A program made the position numbers and the translations under genes. Below, in pieces: positions 30,101 through 38,926 of a DNA stretch of 64,000 bases (position 1 is the stretch's first letter; each line of letters begins with the position of its first letter). The notes under the pieces were generated by a model. That model was not told where the DNA came from, made no database searches, and saw nothing but the letters and a program-made list of their open reading frames with translations. The stretch lies in assembly GCF_000661915.1 (NCBI RefSeq), contig NZ_CP007509.1:620001-684000 (forward strand), read 5' to 3'. Origin of the DNA: Stutzerimonas decontaminans (lineage in GTDB: Bacteria > Pseudomonadota > Gammaproteobacteria > Pseudomonadales > Pseudomonadaceae).

Positions 30101-32380
30101 ATGCATGCCGTCAAGCCATTGTTCGACTATCCCAAGTACTGGGCCGAGTGTTTCGGTCCGGCGCCGTTCCTGCCGATGAGCAGGGAGGAGATGGATCAGC
30201 TCGGCTGGGATTCCTGCGACATCATCATCGTCACCGGTGATGCCTACGTCGATCATCCGTCCTTCGGTATGGCGATCATTGGTCGTTTGCTCGAAGCACA
30301 GGGCTTTCGCGTCGGCATCATCAGCCAGCCCGACTGGCAGAGCAAAGACGACTTCATGAAGCTCGGCGAGCCGAATCTGTTCTTCGGTGTCGCCGCCGGC
30401 AACATGGACTCGATGATCAATCGCTACACGGCCGACCGCAAGGTGCGTTCCGATGACGCCTATACCCCAGGTGGCCTGCCCGGCAAGCGGCCGGATCGCG
30501 CCAGCCTGGTCTACAGCCAGCGCTGCAAGGAAGCCTACAAGCATGTGCCGGTGGTGCTCGGCGGCATCGAGGCTTCGCTGCGCCGCATCGCTCATTACGA
30601 CTACTGGTCGGACAAGGTGCGCCGCTCGATCCTGATGGACGCCACCGCGGACGTCCTGCTTTATGGCAACGCCGAGCGCGCCATCGTTGAGGTGGCGCAG
30701 CGCCTGGCGCGCGGCGAGCCAATCGAGGCGATCACTGATGTGCGCGGCACCGCATTCATTCGCAAGGACACACCCGAAGGCTGGTTCGAGATCGACTCCA
30801 CGCGCATCGACCGCCCGGGCAAGATCGACAAGATCATCAACCCGTACGTCAATACACAGGACCTGTCCGCCTGCGCCATCGAGAAGGAAAAGGGGGCGCA
30901 GGATGATCCGAACGAGGCCAAGCCGGTGGAGCTGCTGCCGCACCCGAAGCTCGAGCGTGACCGCACGGTGATCCGTCTGCCGTCGTTCGAGAAGGTGCGC
31001 AACGATCCGGCGCTGTATGCCCACGCCAATCGCGTGCTGCATCTGGAAACCAACCCTGGCAACGCCCGCGCGCTGGTACAGCGCCACGATGATCGCGAGC
31101 TGTGGCTCAATCCGCCGCCGATTCCGCTGACCACCGAGGAAATGGATTACGTGTTCGCCGCGCCCTACGCGCGCGTGCCGCATCCGGCCTACAACGGCGC
31201 GAAGATTCCCGCCTACGAGATGATCCGCTTCTCGGTGAACATCATGCGCGGCTGCTTCGGCGGTTGTACCTTCTGCTCGATCACCGAGCATGAGGGGCGC
31301 ATCATCCAGAGCCGTTCCCACGAGTCGATCCTGCACGAGATCGAGGAGATGAAGAACGTACCGGGCTTTACCGGCGTGGTTTCCGACCTCGGTGGACCGA
31401 CCGCCAACATGTATCGCCTGGCCTGCAAGAGCCATGAGATCGAGAAGCACTGCCGCAAGCCGTCCTGCGTCTTCCCGGGCATCTGCGAGAACCTCGATAC
31501 CGACCACAGCTCGTTGATCGAGCTGTACCGCAAGGCACGTGCACTGCCGGGCGTGAAGAAGATCCTGATCGCCTCCGGCCTGCGCTACGACCTTGCCGTG
31601 GAGTCGCCGGAGTACGTCAAGGAGCTGGTCACCCACCACGTCGGCGGCTACCTGAAGATTGCCCCGGAGCACACCGAGCGTGGCCCGCTGGACAAGATGA
31701 TGAAGCCGGGCATCGGCAGCTACGATCGATTCAAGCGGATGTTCGAGAAGTACTCGAAGGAAGCGGGCAAGGAGCAATACCTGATCCCGTACTTCATCGC
31801 GGCGCACCCTGGCACCACCGACGAAGACATGATGAACCTCGCGTTGTGGCTGAAGGCCAACGGTTTCCGCGCTGACCAGGTGCAGGCGTTCTATCCATCG
31901 CCGATGGCCTCGGCGACGGCGATGTACCACACCGGCAAGAACCCGCTGCGCAAGGTGACCTACAAGAGCGAAGGCGTCACCGTGGTCAAGAGCGAGGAGC
32001 AGCGGCGCCTGCACAAGGCCTTCCTGCGCTATCACGATCCCAAGGGCTGGCCGTTGCTGCGTGAGGCGCTGATTCGCATGGGGCGCGCCGATCTGATCGG
32101 CAACGGCAAGCATCAGCTGATCCCGGCGCATCAGCCGGCGGTGGACGGCTATCAGAGCGCGCGGCGCAAGAACTCGACGCCGGTCGGCAGCAAGAAGGCC
32201 GGGCAGGGCGGCAAGATCCTTACCCAGCACAGCGGCCTGCCGCCACGCAGCCATGACGGCAACGCCTGGGACAAGCGCGAGCAGGCCAAGGCCGCGGCCG
32301 AGGCCCGGCGCAAGGCGGAAAAGAGCGGCAAGCCGGCGGGCAAGGGTGGCAAGCCGCAACGTCCGGTCGCACCCCGCTAG
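30101..32380 (+). CDS. ygiQ: YgiQ family radical SAM protein
   Basis: 759 residues. Radical SAM protein of unknown reaction. The N-terminal region (about 1-370) is typical of UPF0313 proteins; the 4Fe-4S site is C385-x3-C389-x2-C392 in [14 protein letters not shown] Lys/Gly/Ala-rich basic tail (about 690-759) may bind nucleic acid. ATG 30101 ([19 protein letters not shown]) matches the family N-terminus. It is divergent from the NicD-like cyclase. A bidirectional terminator separates it from the convergent chemoreceptor gene. Confidence 0.93.
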   Translation: MHAVKPLFDYPKYWAECFGPAPFLPMSREEMDQLGWDSCDIIIVTGDAYVDHPSFGMAIIGRLLEAQGFRVGIISQPDWQSKDDFMKLGEPNLFFGVAAGNMDSMINRYTADRKVRSDDAYTPGGLPGKRPDRASLVYSQRCKEAYKHVPVVLGGIEASLRRIAHYDYWSDKVRRSILMDATADVLLYGNAERAIVEVAQRLARGEPIEAITDVRGTAFIRKDTPEGWFEIDSTRIDRPGKIDKIINPYVNTQDLSACAIEKEKGAQDDPNEAKPVELLPHPKLERDRTVIRLPSFEKVRNDPALYAHANRVLHLETNPGNARALVQRHDDRELWLNPPPIPLTTEEMDYVFAAPYARVPHPAYNGAKIPAYEMIRFSVNIMRGCFGGCTFCSITEHEGRIIQSRSHESILHEIEEMKNVPGFTGVVSDLGGPTANMYRLACKSHEIEKHCRKPSCVFPGICENLDTDHSSLIELYRKARALPGVKKILIASGLRYDLAVESPEYVKELVTHHVGGYLKIAPEHTERGPLDKMMKPGIGSYDRFKRMFEKYSKEAGKEQYLIPYFIAAHPGTTDEDMMNLALWLKANGFRADQVQAFYPSPMASATAMYHTGKNPLRKVTYKSEGVTVVKSEEQRRLHKAFLRYHDPKGWPLLREALIRMGRADLIGNGKHQLIPAHQPAVDGYQSARRKNSTPVGSKKAGQGGKILTQHSGLPPRSHDGNAWDKREQAKAAAEARRKAEKSGKPAGKGGKPQRPVAPR

Positions 32381-32406
32381 CGGTAGGGAGGCTTGCCGGC
32401 ATAAGG

Positions 32407-32436
32407 AAACGGAGCGCCAGGCTCCGTTTTCTTTTT
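32407..32436. terminator. Bidirectional terminator between ygiQ and ctpL-like gene
   Basis: AAACGGAGC (32407-32415), loop GCCAG, GCTCCGTTT (32421-32429), then TCTTTTT on the plus strand. The A-run on the other side can serve the minus-strand gene. Confidence 0.8.
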
Positions 32437-34397
32437 CAGAACCTGAACGCCTGGGTCGCCCGATCCAGTTCGCTGCCCAGCTGCAGCATCTGCGCACTTT
32501 GCTCGCGTCCCCGGCTGATATGGCTCAGGTTGGCGTCGCCGAGCTGGTGGATGCGTTCACTGTGTCCGCGAATCTCGCCTACCGCTTCGCCCTGCTGGGC
32601 GGTCGCCTGGGCGATCTGTTCGGCCATGCGGCTGATGGTGGCGATGGTCGAGACGATATCGTCCAGTGCCTGATCGGCACTCTGCGCCAGGTTAGCCGTG
32701 CTTTGCGCATGCTCGACCTGGCTGCGCATAGCCTCCACCGACTGCCGTGCGGCCTGCTGCAGGCGACCGATCAGCTGCTGGATTTCCTCGGTGGCACCGC
32801 TGGTGCGCTGGGCCAGTGAGCGTACTTCGTCGGCCACCACGGCGAACCCGCGTCCATGACCGCCAGCGCGGGCCGCCTCGATGGCGGCGTTCAGGGCGAG
32901 CAGGTTGGTCTGCTCGGCAATGGCGCGGATCACCGTCAGCACGTTGCCGATGGTCGTGGTCTCGTCGGCCAGACGTTCGATGGCCGCCGCATTGTCCTGC
33001 ACCTCGCTGACCAGCCCATGCAGGCCGGTCAGGCTCTGGCCGATCACCTGCTGGCCATGATGGACCGCGCGTGCTGCGGCGCGACTAGCCTCGGCGGCTT
33101 CCCCTGCACCATCGGCGACCTGCTGGATGGTGGCCTCCAGTTCGCCTAGCGAATCGCGGATTTGCGCAGTATCGCCCGTTTGGCGCTGGGCGCCTTCGTG
33201 CAGATCGCTGCTCATTTCGTCGAGGCTGCGGCTGCTGGCGGCAACCTGGGTCGCCTGCTGGCGCAGGGTACCGACCAGGTCCAGCAGGTAGCTGCGCAGG
33301 CGATTGAGCGAGCTTTCGATATCGGCGATCTCGCGGATCTTCGACTCGATCCGCGCATCGCTGGCGAAGTCGCCCTCGGCCCAAGCCGATAGCGCCGGCA
33401 CGAGTTGGCCGAGGGTGCGGGTGAGTTGGCGCTGCAGGCGGTCGATGGCCAGGGCAATGAGCAGAATCAGGGCGATGATGCCGCCCTGCAGCAGGCGCAC
33501 CTCGGCCTGGATACGGCCATGCTCCGCACGCACGATTGGCTCCAGCTCGGCAAGCGCCTGCTGCACTGCATCGATCTTACGAACGCTGCTTTCCAGCAGT
33601 TCGCTGCGTTGGCCTATCAGCTGACGGGTGCGCTGCAGTTCGGCCGGGTAGCGCTTGATCAGACTGGCGAACTCGCGTTTGAGCGCGATGCCTCGGTCTT
33701 CGCTGGCTTGCTTCCCAGCATCGCCGAGGTCGAGCAGCGCGGCGAAACTGCTCGCGGCCGACTGGTCGGCGGCCAATATGCCGAGCAGGGGCAAGGCGTC
33801 CAGCTTCGCTGCGGCCTGTTCGAGCTGGTGCAACGTCTTCTCGACGTCGCTGGCGAGCTCGTCCCGGCCGGATGCGACCAGTTTTCCCCGTGCGTGGCTG
33901 AGTCGAAGCAGTTGCTGCCCAGCCGTGAATAGCGGCGGCTGATAAAGCTGCGCGCCAGGATGATCGGATTGAGCCCGGTAGTCGTCGAGTTGCGCCAGCG
34001 CTCCGGACATTTCGCGCTCCGCCTGCAGCAGCAGTCCCTGCGGATCACCGGCCAGCTTACCCGCGGCGAGCAGATCATCGGCGGTGAAGCGGATCAAATC
34101 TTCCAAACTCGGGCGCAGCCTTTCCGTGAGGTCGGCCGGCAGCTCGGTGATGCCGTTCTGCAGGTCGGTGAGTGCCTGTTGCGCCTGGCTGTGGCGCAGT
34201 GCGTCACCCGTGGCGAGATAGCCATGGATGTTTTCCGCGGCATGGTGCTGGAACTGCTGAGAGAGCGCGAGATAACGCGCCATCAGCAGATACGGGCGCT
34301 CCATGGCGCGCTCGGACCACCAGAGCGTGACGCCAAGCGCCAGACAGACTGCAATTAGCAGCATTGTATTGAGAGTGGTGAGCGACTTCAGGCGCAT
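32436..34397 (-). CDS. ctpL: Methyl-accepting chemotaxis protein, CtpL-like
   Basis: 653 residues. TM1 (about 8-27), a periplasmic all-helical domain of about 270 residues (a size that fits a helical-bimodular or double four-helix sensor), TM2 (about 301-318), a HAMP-like segment, and a cytoplasmic domain with the conserved tip [36 protein letters not shown]. No CheB/CheR tether pentapeptide is visible. It is assigned to CtpL, the P. aeruginosa receptor for phosphate, because gcbA- and DUF2333-like genes follow the same order as PA4844-4842 and a PHO-box-like array lies 34 bp before the start. The family call is firm; the ligand is inferred. Confidence 0.85.
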   Translation of the reverse strand: MRLKSLTTLNTMLLIAVCLALGVTLWWSERAMERPYLLMARYLALSQQFQHHAAENIHGYLATGDALRHSQAQQALTDLQNGITELPADLTERLRPSLEDLIRFTADDLLAAGKLAGDPQGLLLQAEREMSGALAQLDDYRAQSDHPGAQLYQPPLFTAGQQLLRLSHARGKLVASGRDELASDVEKTLHQLEQAAAKLDALPLLGILAADQSAASSFAALLDLGDAGKQASEDRGIALKREFASLIKRYPAELQRTRQLIGQRSELLESSVRKIDAVQQALAELEPIVRAEHGRIQAEVRLLQGGIIALILLIALAIDRLQRQLTRTLGQLVPALSAWAEGDFASDARIESKIREIADIESSLNRLRSYLLDLVGTLRQQATQVAASSRSLDEMSSDLHEGAQRQTGDTAQIRDSLGELEATIQQVADGAGEAAEASRAAARAVHHGQQVIGQSLTGLHGLVSEVQDNAAAIERLADETTTIGNVLTVIRAIAEQTNLLALNAAIEAARAGGHGRGFAVVADEVRSLAQRTSGATEEIQQLIGRLQQAARQSVEAMRSQVEHAQSTANLAQSADQALDDIVSTIATISRMAEQIAQATAQQGEAVGEIRGHSERIHQLGDANLSHISRGREQSAQMLQLGSELDRATQAFRF

Positions 34398-34430
34398 CCT
34401 CGCCTCGCAGAACAGATCAAGAGGCCTGCA

Positions 34431-34463
34431 AGGTATGGCAGTTTGATGTCATTTGCGTTACAG
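34431..34463 (-). promoter_or_regulatory. PHO-box-like array upstream of ctpL-like gene
   Basis: Read on the minus strand, three contiguous 11-bp units occur: CTGTAACGCAA, ATGACATCAAA, CTGCCATACCT. They match the PhoB repeat (CTGTCAT plus 4 A/T-rich bases) at five of seven positions in each heptamer, in correct phase. The array ends 34 bp before the start codon. PhoB control is inferred. Confidence 0.55.
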
Positions 34464-34544
34464 CTGGCGGGTCTCCCGAGGCTGCGCTGCAGCGATCGGG
34501 ATGAAAACGGCGCGTCCGGCCCAGGCGGTGAGGTGGGTCGCGGG

Positions 34545-36140
34545 TCAGTAGCGCTCGACGCGGTTGCGGCCGCCGTGCTTGGCGCGATAGAGCGCCTCGT
34601 CGGCTTGCTGGGTGAGTGTCTTGACCTCGGCATCGCCTGTCAGCTCGGTGATGCCGCAGCTGAAGGTGCAGCTCAGATCCTGCGGCTGGGCCGGGAAGCG
34701 AATCTCGGCGAAGCGTTGACGGATCTCGTTCAGCACCTTGCAGGCCGCTTCTGCCGGCGTGTCAGGCAACACCACGGCGAACTCTTCGCCGCCGTAGCGG
34801 CCGATGTGGTCAGTCTTGCGCAGACGCTGTTTAAGGAACAGCGCCAGGCTCTTGATGACCCGGTCGCCCATGGGGTGGCCGAAGGTGTCGTTGACCTGCT
34901 TGAAGTGGTCGATGTCCAGCATGGCGAAGCTCAGCGGGCGGTTGTCGCGCCGCGCGCGGAAGCGGGCGTCCTCGAGCAGCTGCAGGCTGTGGGTGTGGTT
35001 GTAAAGGCCGGTCAGGCTGTCGCGTACGATACGTGCCTTCAGGCTCCTGGCGCGGGTTGCGCGGGTGCGCACGGTAGCGATCAGATGGCTGGGCTTGATC
35101 GGTTTGGTGAGGAAGTCATCGCCGCCTTCGCCCATTGCGTCGAGCTGCTTGTCCAGGTCGTCCTCAGCGGAGAGATAAATGATCGGCACGCTGACGTAGC
35201 GCTCGTGCTGGCGAATCACCTTTGCCAGCTCGGTGCCCAGGCACTCGGGCATGTACATGTCGAGGATGATCAGGTCCGGTTGAAACTCGGCCAGCACGCC
35301 GATGGCCTGGATCGGTTCTATCAGGGTCTGGGTCACGATGCCGGCATTGTTCAGCACGCGCTCGGTGTGGGTGGCCTGGGCGCGGGAGTCGTCGATGATC
35401 AGGACGCGGATTGGCTCGTAGTGCGCCGTTCGGGTGAAGATCTCGATCTTTTCCAGCAGGCTGCTGGCATCCAGTGTGCCGGTGAAGAACTCCAGACCAC
35501 CTGCGCGTACGGCGGCCAGGCGGGTGGGGGTGTCGGTTTCGGCGTGACTGAAGAACAGCATCGGCAGTTTCGGTTCGAGTCCTTGCTGCACCTGCTCGGC
35601 CAGGCGCAGCCCCTCGCCCGGTCCGTTGAAATCCACATCCATGACAATGGCGGCAGGATGGCGACGGTGCATCGCCGTGCGGAACGCGGCAACGTCGCTG
35701 AATGCTTGCGCGGACATGCTGAAAAAGTCCAGCTGGCGTACCAGGTGTTCCGCGCGTTGCGGATCCTGCAGGGCGATGTACACCGGCTTGCTCAGTGGCG
35801 GCAGAAAGGACTGGTTGTGTGGATCGCTGTGCCGCAGGCCAGTGCGCGCGAGGCGGTAGATCAGCTGGCTGAGTGTCGAGATCGTGCTGCTCGAAAGACG
35901 GCCGCGGTTATCGCGGATATCGCCCAGGCAGTCCTCGATGTTAAGTGCCAGCTCGCTGTGCTCGGTTTGCTCGAAGCGGTCGGCGAAGCGGCGAAGGCGA
36001 GTGGTCGCTTCAGTGAGGGCCGCATGGTGATCCCCGTTCCATTCGCTGCGTTGCAGTTGCTGCCAAACCTCAAGCACTTCGCGTGCCTGGTGGATGACCC
36101 GCTGGGCGAAATGCTGCTTGAGTTCTTCCTGATCCGACAT
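34545..36140 (-). CDS. gcbA: Dual-receiver diguanylate cyclase response regulator, GcbA-like
   Basis: 531 residues. A helical N-terminal segment (about 1-120), receiver-like domain 1 (about 130-255), receiver 2 (about 262-385) with IDDS and phospho-acceptor Asp in LIILDMYMPE, then GGDEF (about 395-531) with GGEEF and I-site RKTD. Receiver 1 lacks the N-terminal acidic pair and the switch lysine, so it is probably not phosphorylated. ATG 36140 has AGGAAGA upstream; the longer frame to 36248 is not supported. By order and architecture it matches PA4843/GcbA, which promotes attachment and influences dispersion. Confidence 0.82.
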   Translation of the reverse strand: MSDQEELKQHFAQRVIHQAREVLEVWQQLQRSEWNGDHHAALTEATTRLRRFADRFEQTEHSELALNIEDCLGDIRDNRGRLSSSTISTLSQLIYRLARTGLRHSDPHNQSFLPPLSKPVYIALQDPQRAEHLVRQLDFFSMSAQAFSDVAAFRTAMHRRHPAAIVMDVDFNGPGEGLRLAEQVQQGLEPKLPMLFFSHAETDTPTRLAAVRAGGLEFFTGTLDASSLLEKIEIFTRTAHYEPIRVLIIDDSRAQATHTERVLNNAGIVTQTLIEPIQAIGVLAEFQPDLIILDMYMPECLGTELAKVIRQHERYVSVPIIYLSAEDDLDKQLDAMGEGGDDFLTKPIKPSHLIATVRTRATRARSLKARIVRDSLTGLYNHTHSLQLLEDARFRARRDNRPLSFAMLDIDHFKQVNDTFGHPMGDRVIKSLALFLKQRLRKTDHIGRYGGEEFAVVLPDTPAEAACKVLNEIRQRFAEIRFPAQPQDLSCTFSCGITELTGDAEVKTLTQQADEALYRAKHGGRNRVERY

Positions 36141-36357
36141 CTCGATCTTCCTGGTGCGCCAGGTGCGCTGCCCTGGTGCTTTATAATGGCGACATGCTAT
36201 CACCACGTGGGTGCTTTGAAAGTGCGCCGGCGCGGTAGTAGTTCTCAATTTGGCACTGAGCTGGTTGAGGTGGTGCGTTATAGTGAAGGCATCTCATCGC
36301 AACGTCTCTGACGCCATGCGGTCGAACTCCTGAACTCGCGAGAAGGACACACTGCCC

Positions 36358-37416
36358 ATGTTGGACTGGAAGAATCGTTTCGCTCGACTTGGCCGCTCGA
36401 ATGGCTCTGCCGGGGCGACCGGTCATCGCGCAGGCAGCCCGCTTCTGCTGATTCTTGTCGGCCTGCTGGGTGTTTATCTGCTGGTGACGCTGCTGGTAGG
36501 TTGGTACTGGAGCCGCGAGCCCGATATGTTTCCGGTTCAACAGCACACCCGTCAGGCAGCTGAAGCATCGCAGCGCCAGCTGGTCAGTGGCTATACGACA
36601 GTGGAAACGCTCAAGCGTGTGGCCACTACGCTGCTGGATAAACCGGGCGGTTATCTGAGCAACGATATAGCGCCACCTGGCCTTTGGCTGGACAACATGC
36701 CCAGCTGGGAATATGGCGTGCTGGTGCAGGTTCGCGACCTTGCCCGGGCGCTACGCAAGGATTTTGCCCGTTCGCAATCGCAGTCCACTGAAGATCCGGA
36801 CTTGGCCAAGGCCGAACCGCTATTCAACTTCGATAATCGCAGTTGGGCGCTGCCGGCGTCCGAGTCCGAGTACCGCAACGCAATCCGTGGCCTGGATCGA
36901 TATCTGGCGCGCCTCAGCGATCCGGAGCCCAAGGCGCTGTTCTACACTCGCGCCGACAACCTGAACAATTGGCTCGGCGATGCAGCGACCCGTCTGGGTT
37001 CGCTGTCACAGCGCCTGTCGGCCAGCGTTGGTCGGGTTCGCTTGGACACCGATATCGCACCTGAGCAGGAGCGTGCAGGCATCGTTCCGCAGGTCAAGGA
37101 GCGGGTTGTGGAAACGCCTTGGATGCAGATCGACAATGTGTTTTTCGAGGCGCGCGGCCAGGCTTGGGCACTGTCCCACCTGCTGCGGGCGATCGAGGTG
37201 GACTTTGCCGATGTGCTGGCGAAGAAGAATGCGACGATCAGTGTTCGGCAGATCATTCGTGAGCTGGAGGCGGCACAGGAGCCGCTGTGGAGTCCGATGG
37301 TACTCAATGGCAGTGGCTACGGCGTGCTGGCCAACCACTCGCTGGTGATGGCCAACTACATTTCCCGCGCCAACGCGGCGATCATCGATCTGCGCAATCT
37401 GCTGTCGCAGGGGTAG
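36358..37416 (+). CDS. DUF2333 family inner-membrane protein
   Basis: 352 residues. There is one N-terminal TM segment (about 29-50, LLLILVGLLGVYLLVTLLVG) and a large periplasmic helical domain with conserved-looking PPGLWLDNMPSWEYGVLVQ, FYTRADNLNNWL and WSPMVLNGSGYGVLANHSL. The family is widespread in gammaproteobacteria, but I know of no assigned function. AGAAGGA at 36341-36347 precedes the ATG. It is divergent from the GcbA-like gene, the same neighbour as PA4842 beside PA4843. Confidence 0.82.
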   Translation: MLDWKNRFARLGRSNGSAGATGHRAGSPLLLILVGLLGVYLLVTLLVGWYWSREPDMFPVQQHTRQAAEASQRQLVSGYTTVETLKRVATTLLDKPGGYLSNDIAPPGLWLDNMPSWEYGVLVQVRDLARALRKDFARSQSQSTEDPDLAKAEPLFNFDNRSWALPASESEYRNAIRGLDRYLARLSDPEPKALFYTRADNLNNWLGDAATRLGSLSQRLSASVGRVRLDTDIAPEQERAGIVPQVKERVVETPWMQIDNVFFEARGQAWALSHLLRAIEVDFADVLAKKNATISVRQIIRELEAAQEPLWSPMVLNGSGYGVLANHSLVMANYISRANAAIIDLRNLLSQG

Positions 37417-37457
37417 TTGGGCAGGTACTGATTGGCGACGAGCTCTAGGGCCGTCGC

Positions 37458-38795
37458 TCAATCCAGGCCGAGTTTCTTCAATCGGTAGCGCATCGAACGG
37501 AAAGTCAGACCGAGGCGCTGGGCCGCTGCGGTGCGGTTCCAGCGCGTTTCCTCCAGCGCCTGCATGATCAGTTTGCGTTCGATCTCTTCCAGATGGTCTT
37601 CCAGGTTGTCGATCTGGGCCAGGCTGGCCTCGCCGTTTTCCGAAAGGCCCGGGCTGTCGGCAAGGCGCAAATCGCCAGCCTTGATCTCGTCCCCATCGCA
37701 GAGCGTATAGGCGCGCTCAAGCATGTTCTCCAGTTCGCGTACGTTCCCCGGAAAACGATAATTCTCCAGCTTGGCCAAGGCATCCGGATGCAGCCTGGCG
37801 ATGCTGTCGCCACATTCCTGGGCCAGCCGACGGAGCATGGCATCGGCCAGCAGGCCGATATCCTCGCGCCGCTCGCGCAGCGGCGGCACGCGCAGCTCGA
37901 TGACGTTCAGTCGGTAGTAAAGATCCTGACGGAAGCGGCCCGCCGCGACCTCGGCGGCCAGATCTTTGTGGGTCGCGCAGAGGATGCGTACATCGACCAT
38001 CACCTCTTGTGCGCCGCCCACCGCACGGACGGCTTTCTCCTGAATGGCGCGCAGCAGCTTGACCTGCATCGGCAGCGGCAGATCCGCTACTTCATCGAGA
38101 AACAGGGTGCCGCCATTGGCAGCCTGGAACAGACCCGGCTTGTCCTCGATAGCTCCACTGAAGCTACCCTTCTTGTGGCCAAAGAATTCGCTTTCCATTA
38201 GCTCTGAAGGTATCGCACCGCAGTTGACTGGCACGAATGGCTTTTCATTGCGTGGGCCCTGCTCGTGGATCAGCCGGGCAACCAGCTCCTTGCCGCTGCC
38301 GGACTCACCGCTGATGTACACCGGTGCCTGACTGCGGGCGAGCTTGCCAATCTGTTTGCGCAAGACCTTCATCGGCGGCGAGCTGCCCAGCAGCCGACTG
38401 TCTACCGGCGCCTCCGCGACCGGGGCGCGCAGACGCAACGCCGTGGCGACCAGCTCACGCAGACGATTGAGGTCTACTGGTTTAGTGAGAAAGTCGAATG
38501 CGCCTGCCTTGAGCGCGCCGATCGCGGTGTCCAGGCTACCGTACGCGGTGATCATCGCCACCGGCAGCTGCGGGTGCTGCTGCTGGATGTACTGCACCAG
38601 CTCCAAGCCGCTGCCATCGGGCAGGCGCATATCGGTCAGGCACAGGTCGTACTGCTCGCGGGCCAGGCATTCGCGTGCTTCTTTGAGGTTGCGCGCGCTG
38701 CGGGTATCGAGCTTCATGCGGCCAAGGGTGATTTCCAGCAGCTCGCGGATATCCGGCTCGTCATCGATGATCAGTGCTTTCTGGCGCGCGGTCAT
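37458..38795 (-). CDS. pilR: Type IV pilus sigma-54 response regulator PilR
   Basis: 445 residues. NtrC-class activator of pilA transcription with RpoN. Receiver (about 1-120; IDDEPD, Asp in LCLTDMRLPDG, TKP), AAA+ domain (about 135-375) with Walker A GESGSGKE and Walker B GGTLFLDEVA, and a Fis-type HTH (NRTAAAQRLGLTFRSMRYRLKKLGLD). The sigma-54 contact loop reads GSFSGA instead of the common GAFTGA. Close over its whole length to P. aeruginosa PilR as I recall it, and paired with pilS. Confidence 0.93.
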   Translation of the reverse strand: MTARQKALIIDDEPDIRELLEITLGRMKLDTRSARNLKEARECLAREQYDLCLTDMRLPDGSGLELVQYIQQQHPQLPVAMITAYGSLDTAIGALKAGAFDFLTKPVDLNRLRELVATALRLRAPVAEAPVDSRLLGSSPPMKVLRKQIGKLARSQAPVYISGESGSGKELVARLIHEQGPRNEKPFVPVNCGAIPSELMESEFFGHKKGSFSGAIEDKPGLFQAANGGTLFLDEVADLPLPMQVKLLRAIQEKAVRAVGGAQEVMVDVRILCATHKDLAAEVAAGRFRQDLYYRLNVIELRVPPLRERREDIGLLADAMLRRLAQECGDSIARLHPDALAKLENYRFPGNVRELENMLERAYTLCDGDEIKAGDLRLADSPGLSENGEASLAQIDNLEDHLEEIERKLIMQALEETRWNRTAAAQRLGLTFRSMRYRLKKLGLD

Positions 38796-38926
38796 GGTCC
38801 TGCTCTTGATTCGTGAAGCGGGTGTCGCCGCGAATGCGGCAGGCGAGCATGGTAACTCTTAGGCGGCCGCCGTGGCTGTCGCTTTGGTCGATGTGTGATG
38901 CGTTGCCGGCAACCATCCTGCGCGGT

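Noticed and set aside
28070..32497. A 1475-codon open frame on the minus strand extending the NicD-like gene across the whole of ygiQ
   Set aside because: The part beyond 29932 is antisense to a clearly real ygiQ and has no recognisable protein features; GC-rich codon bias keeps this frame open. The true gene starts at GTG 29932, with a signal peptide and GGGAG site.
36250..36284. TTGGCA...TATAGT as a promoter for the DUF2333 gene
   Set aside because: The spacer is 23 bp; the nearer TTGAGG is only 8 bp away. Neither fits.
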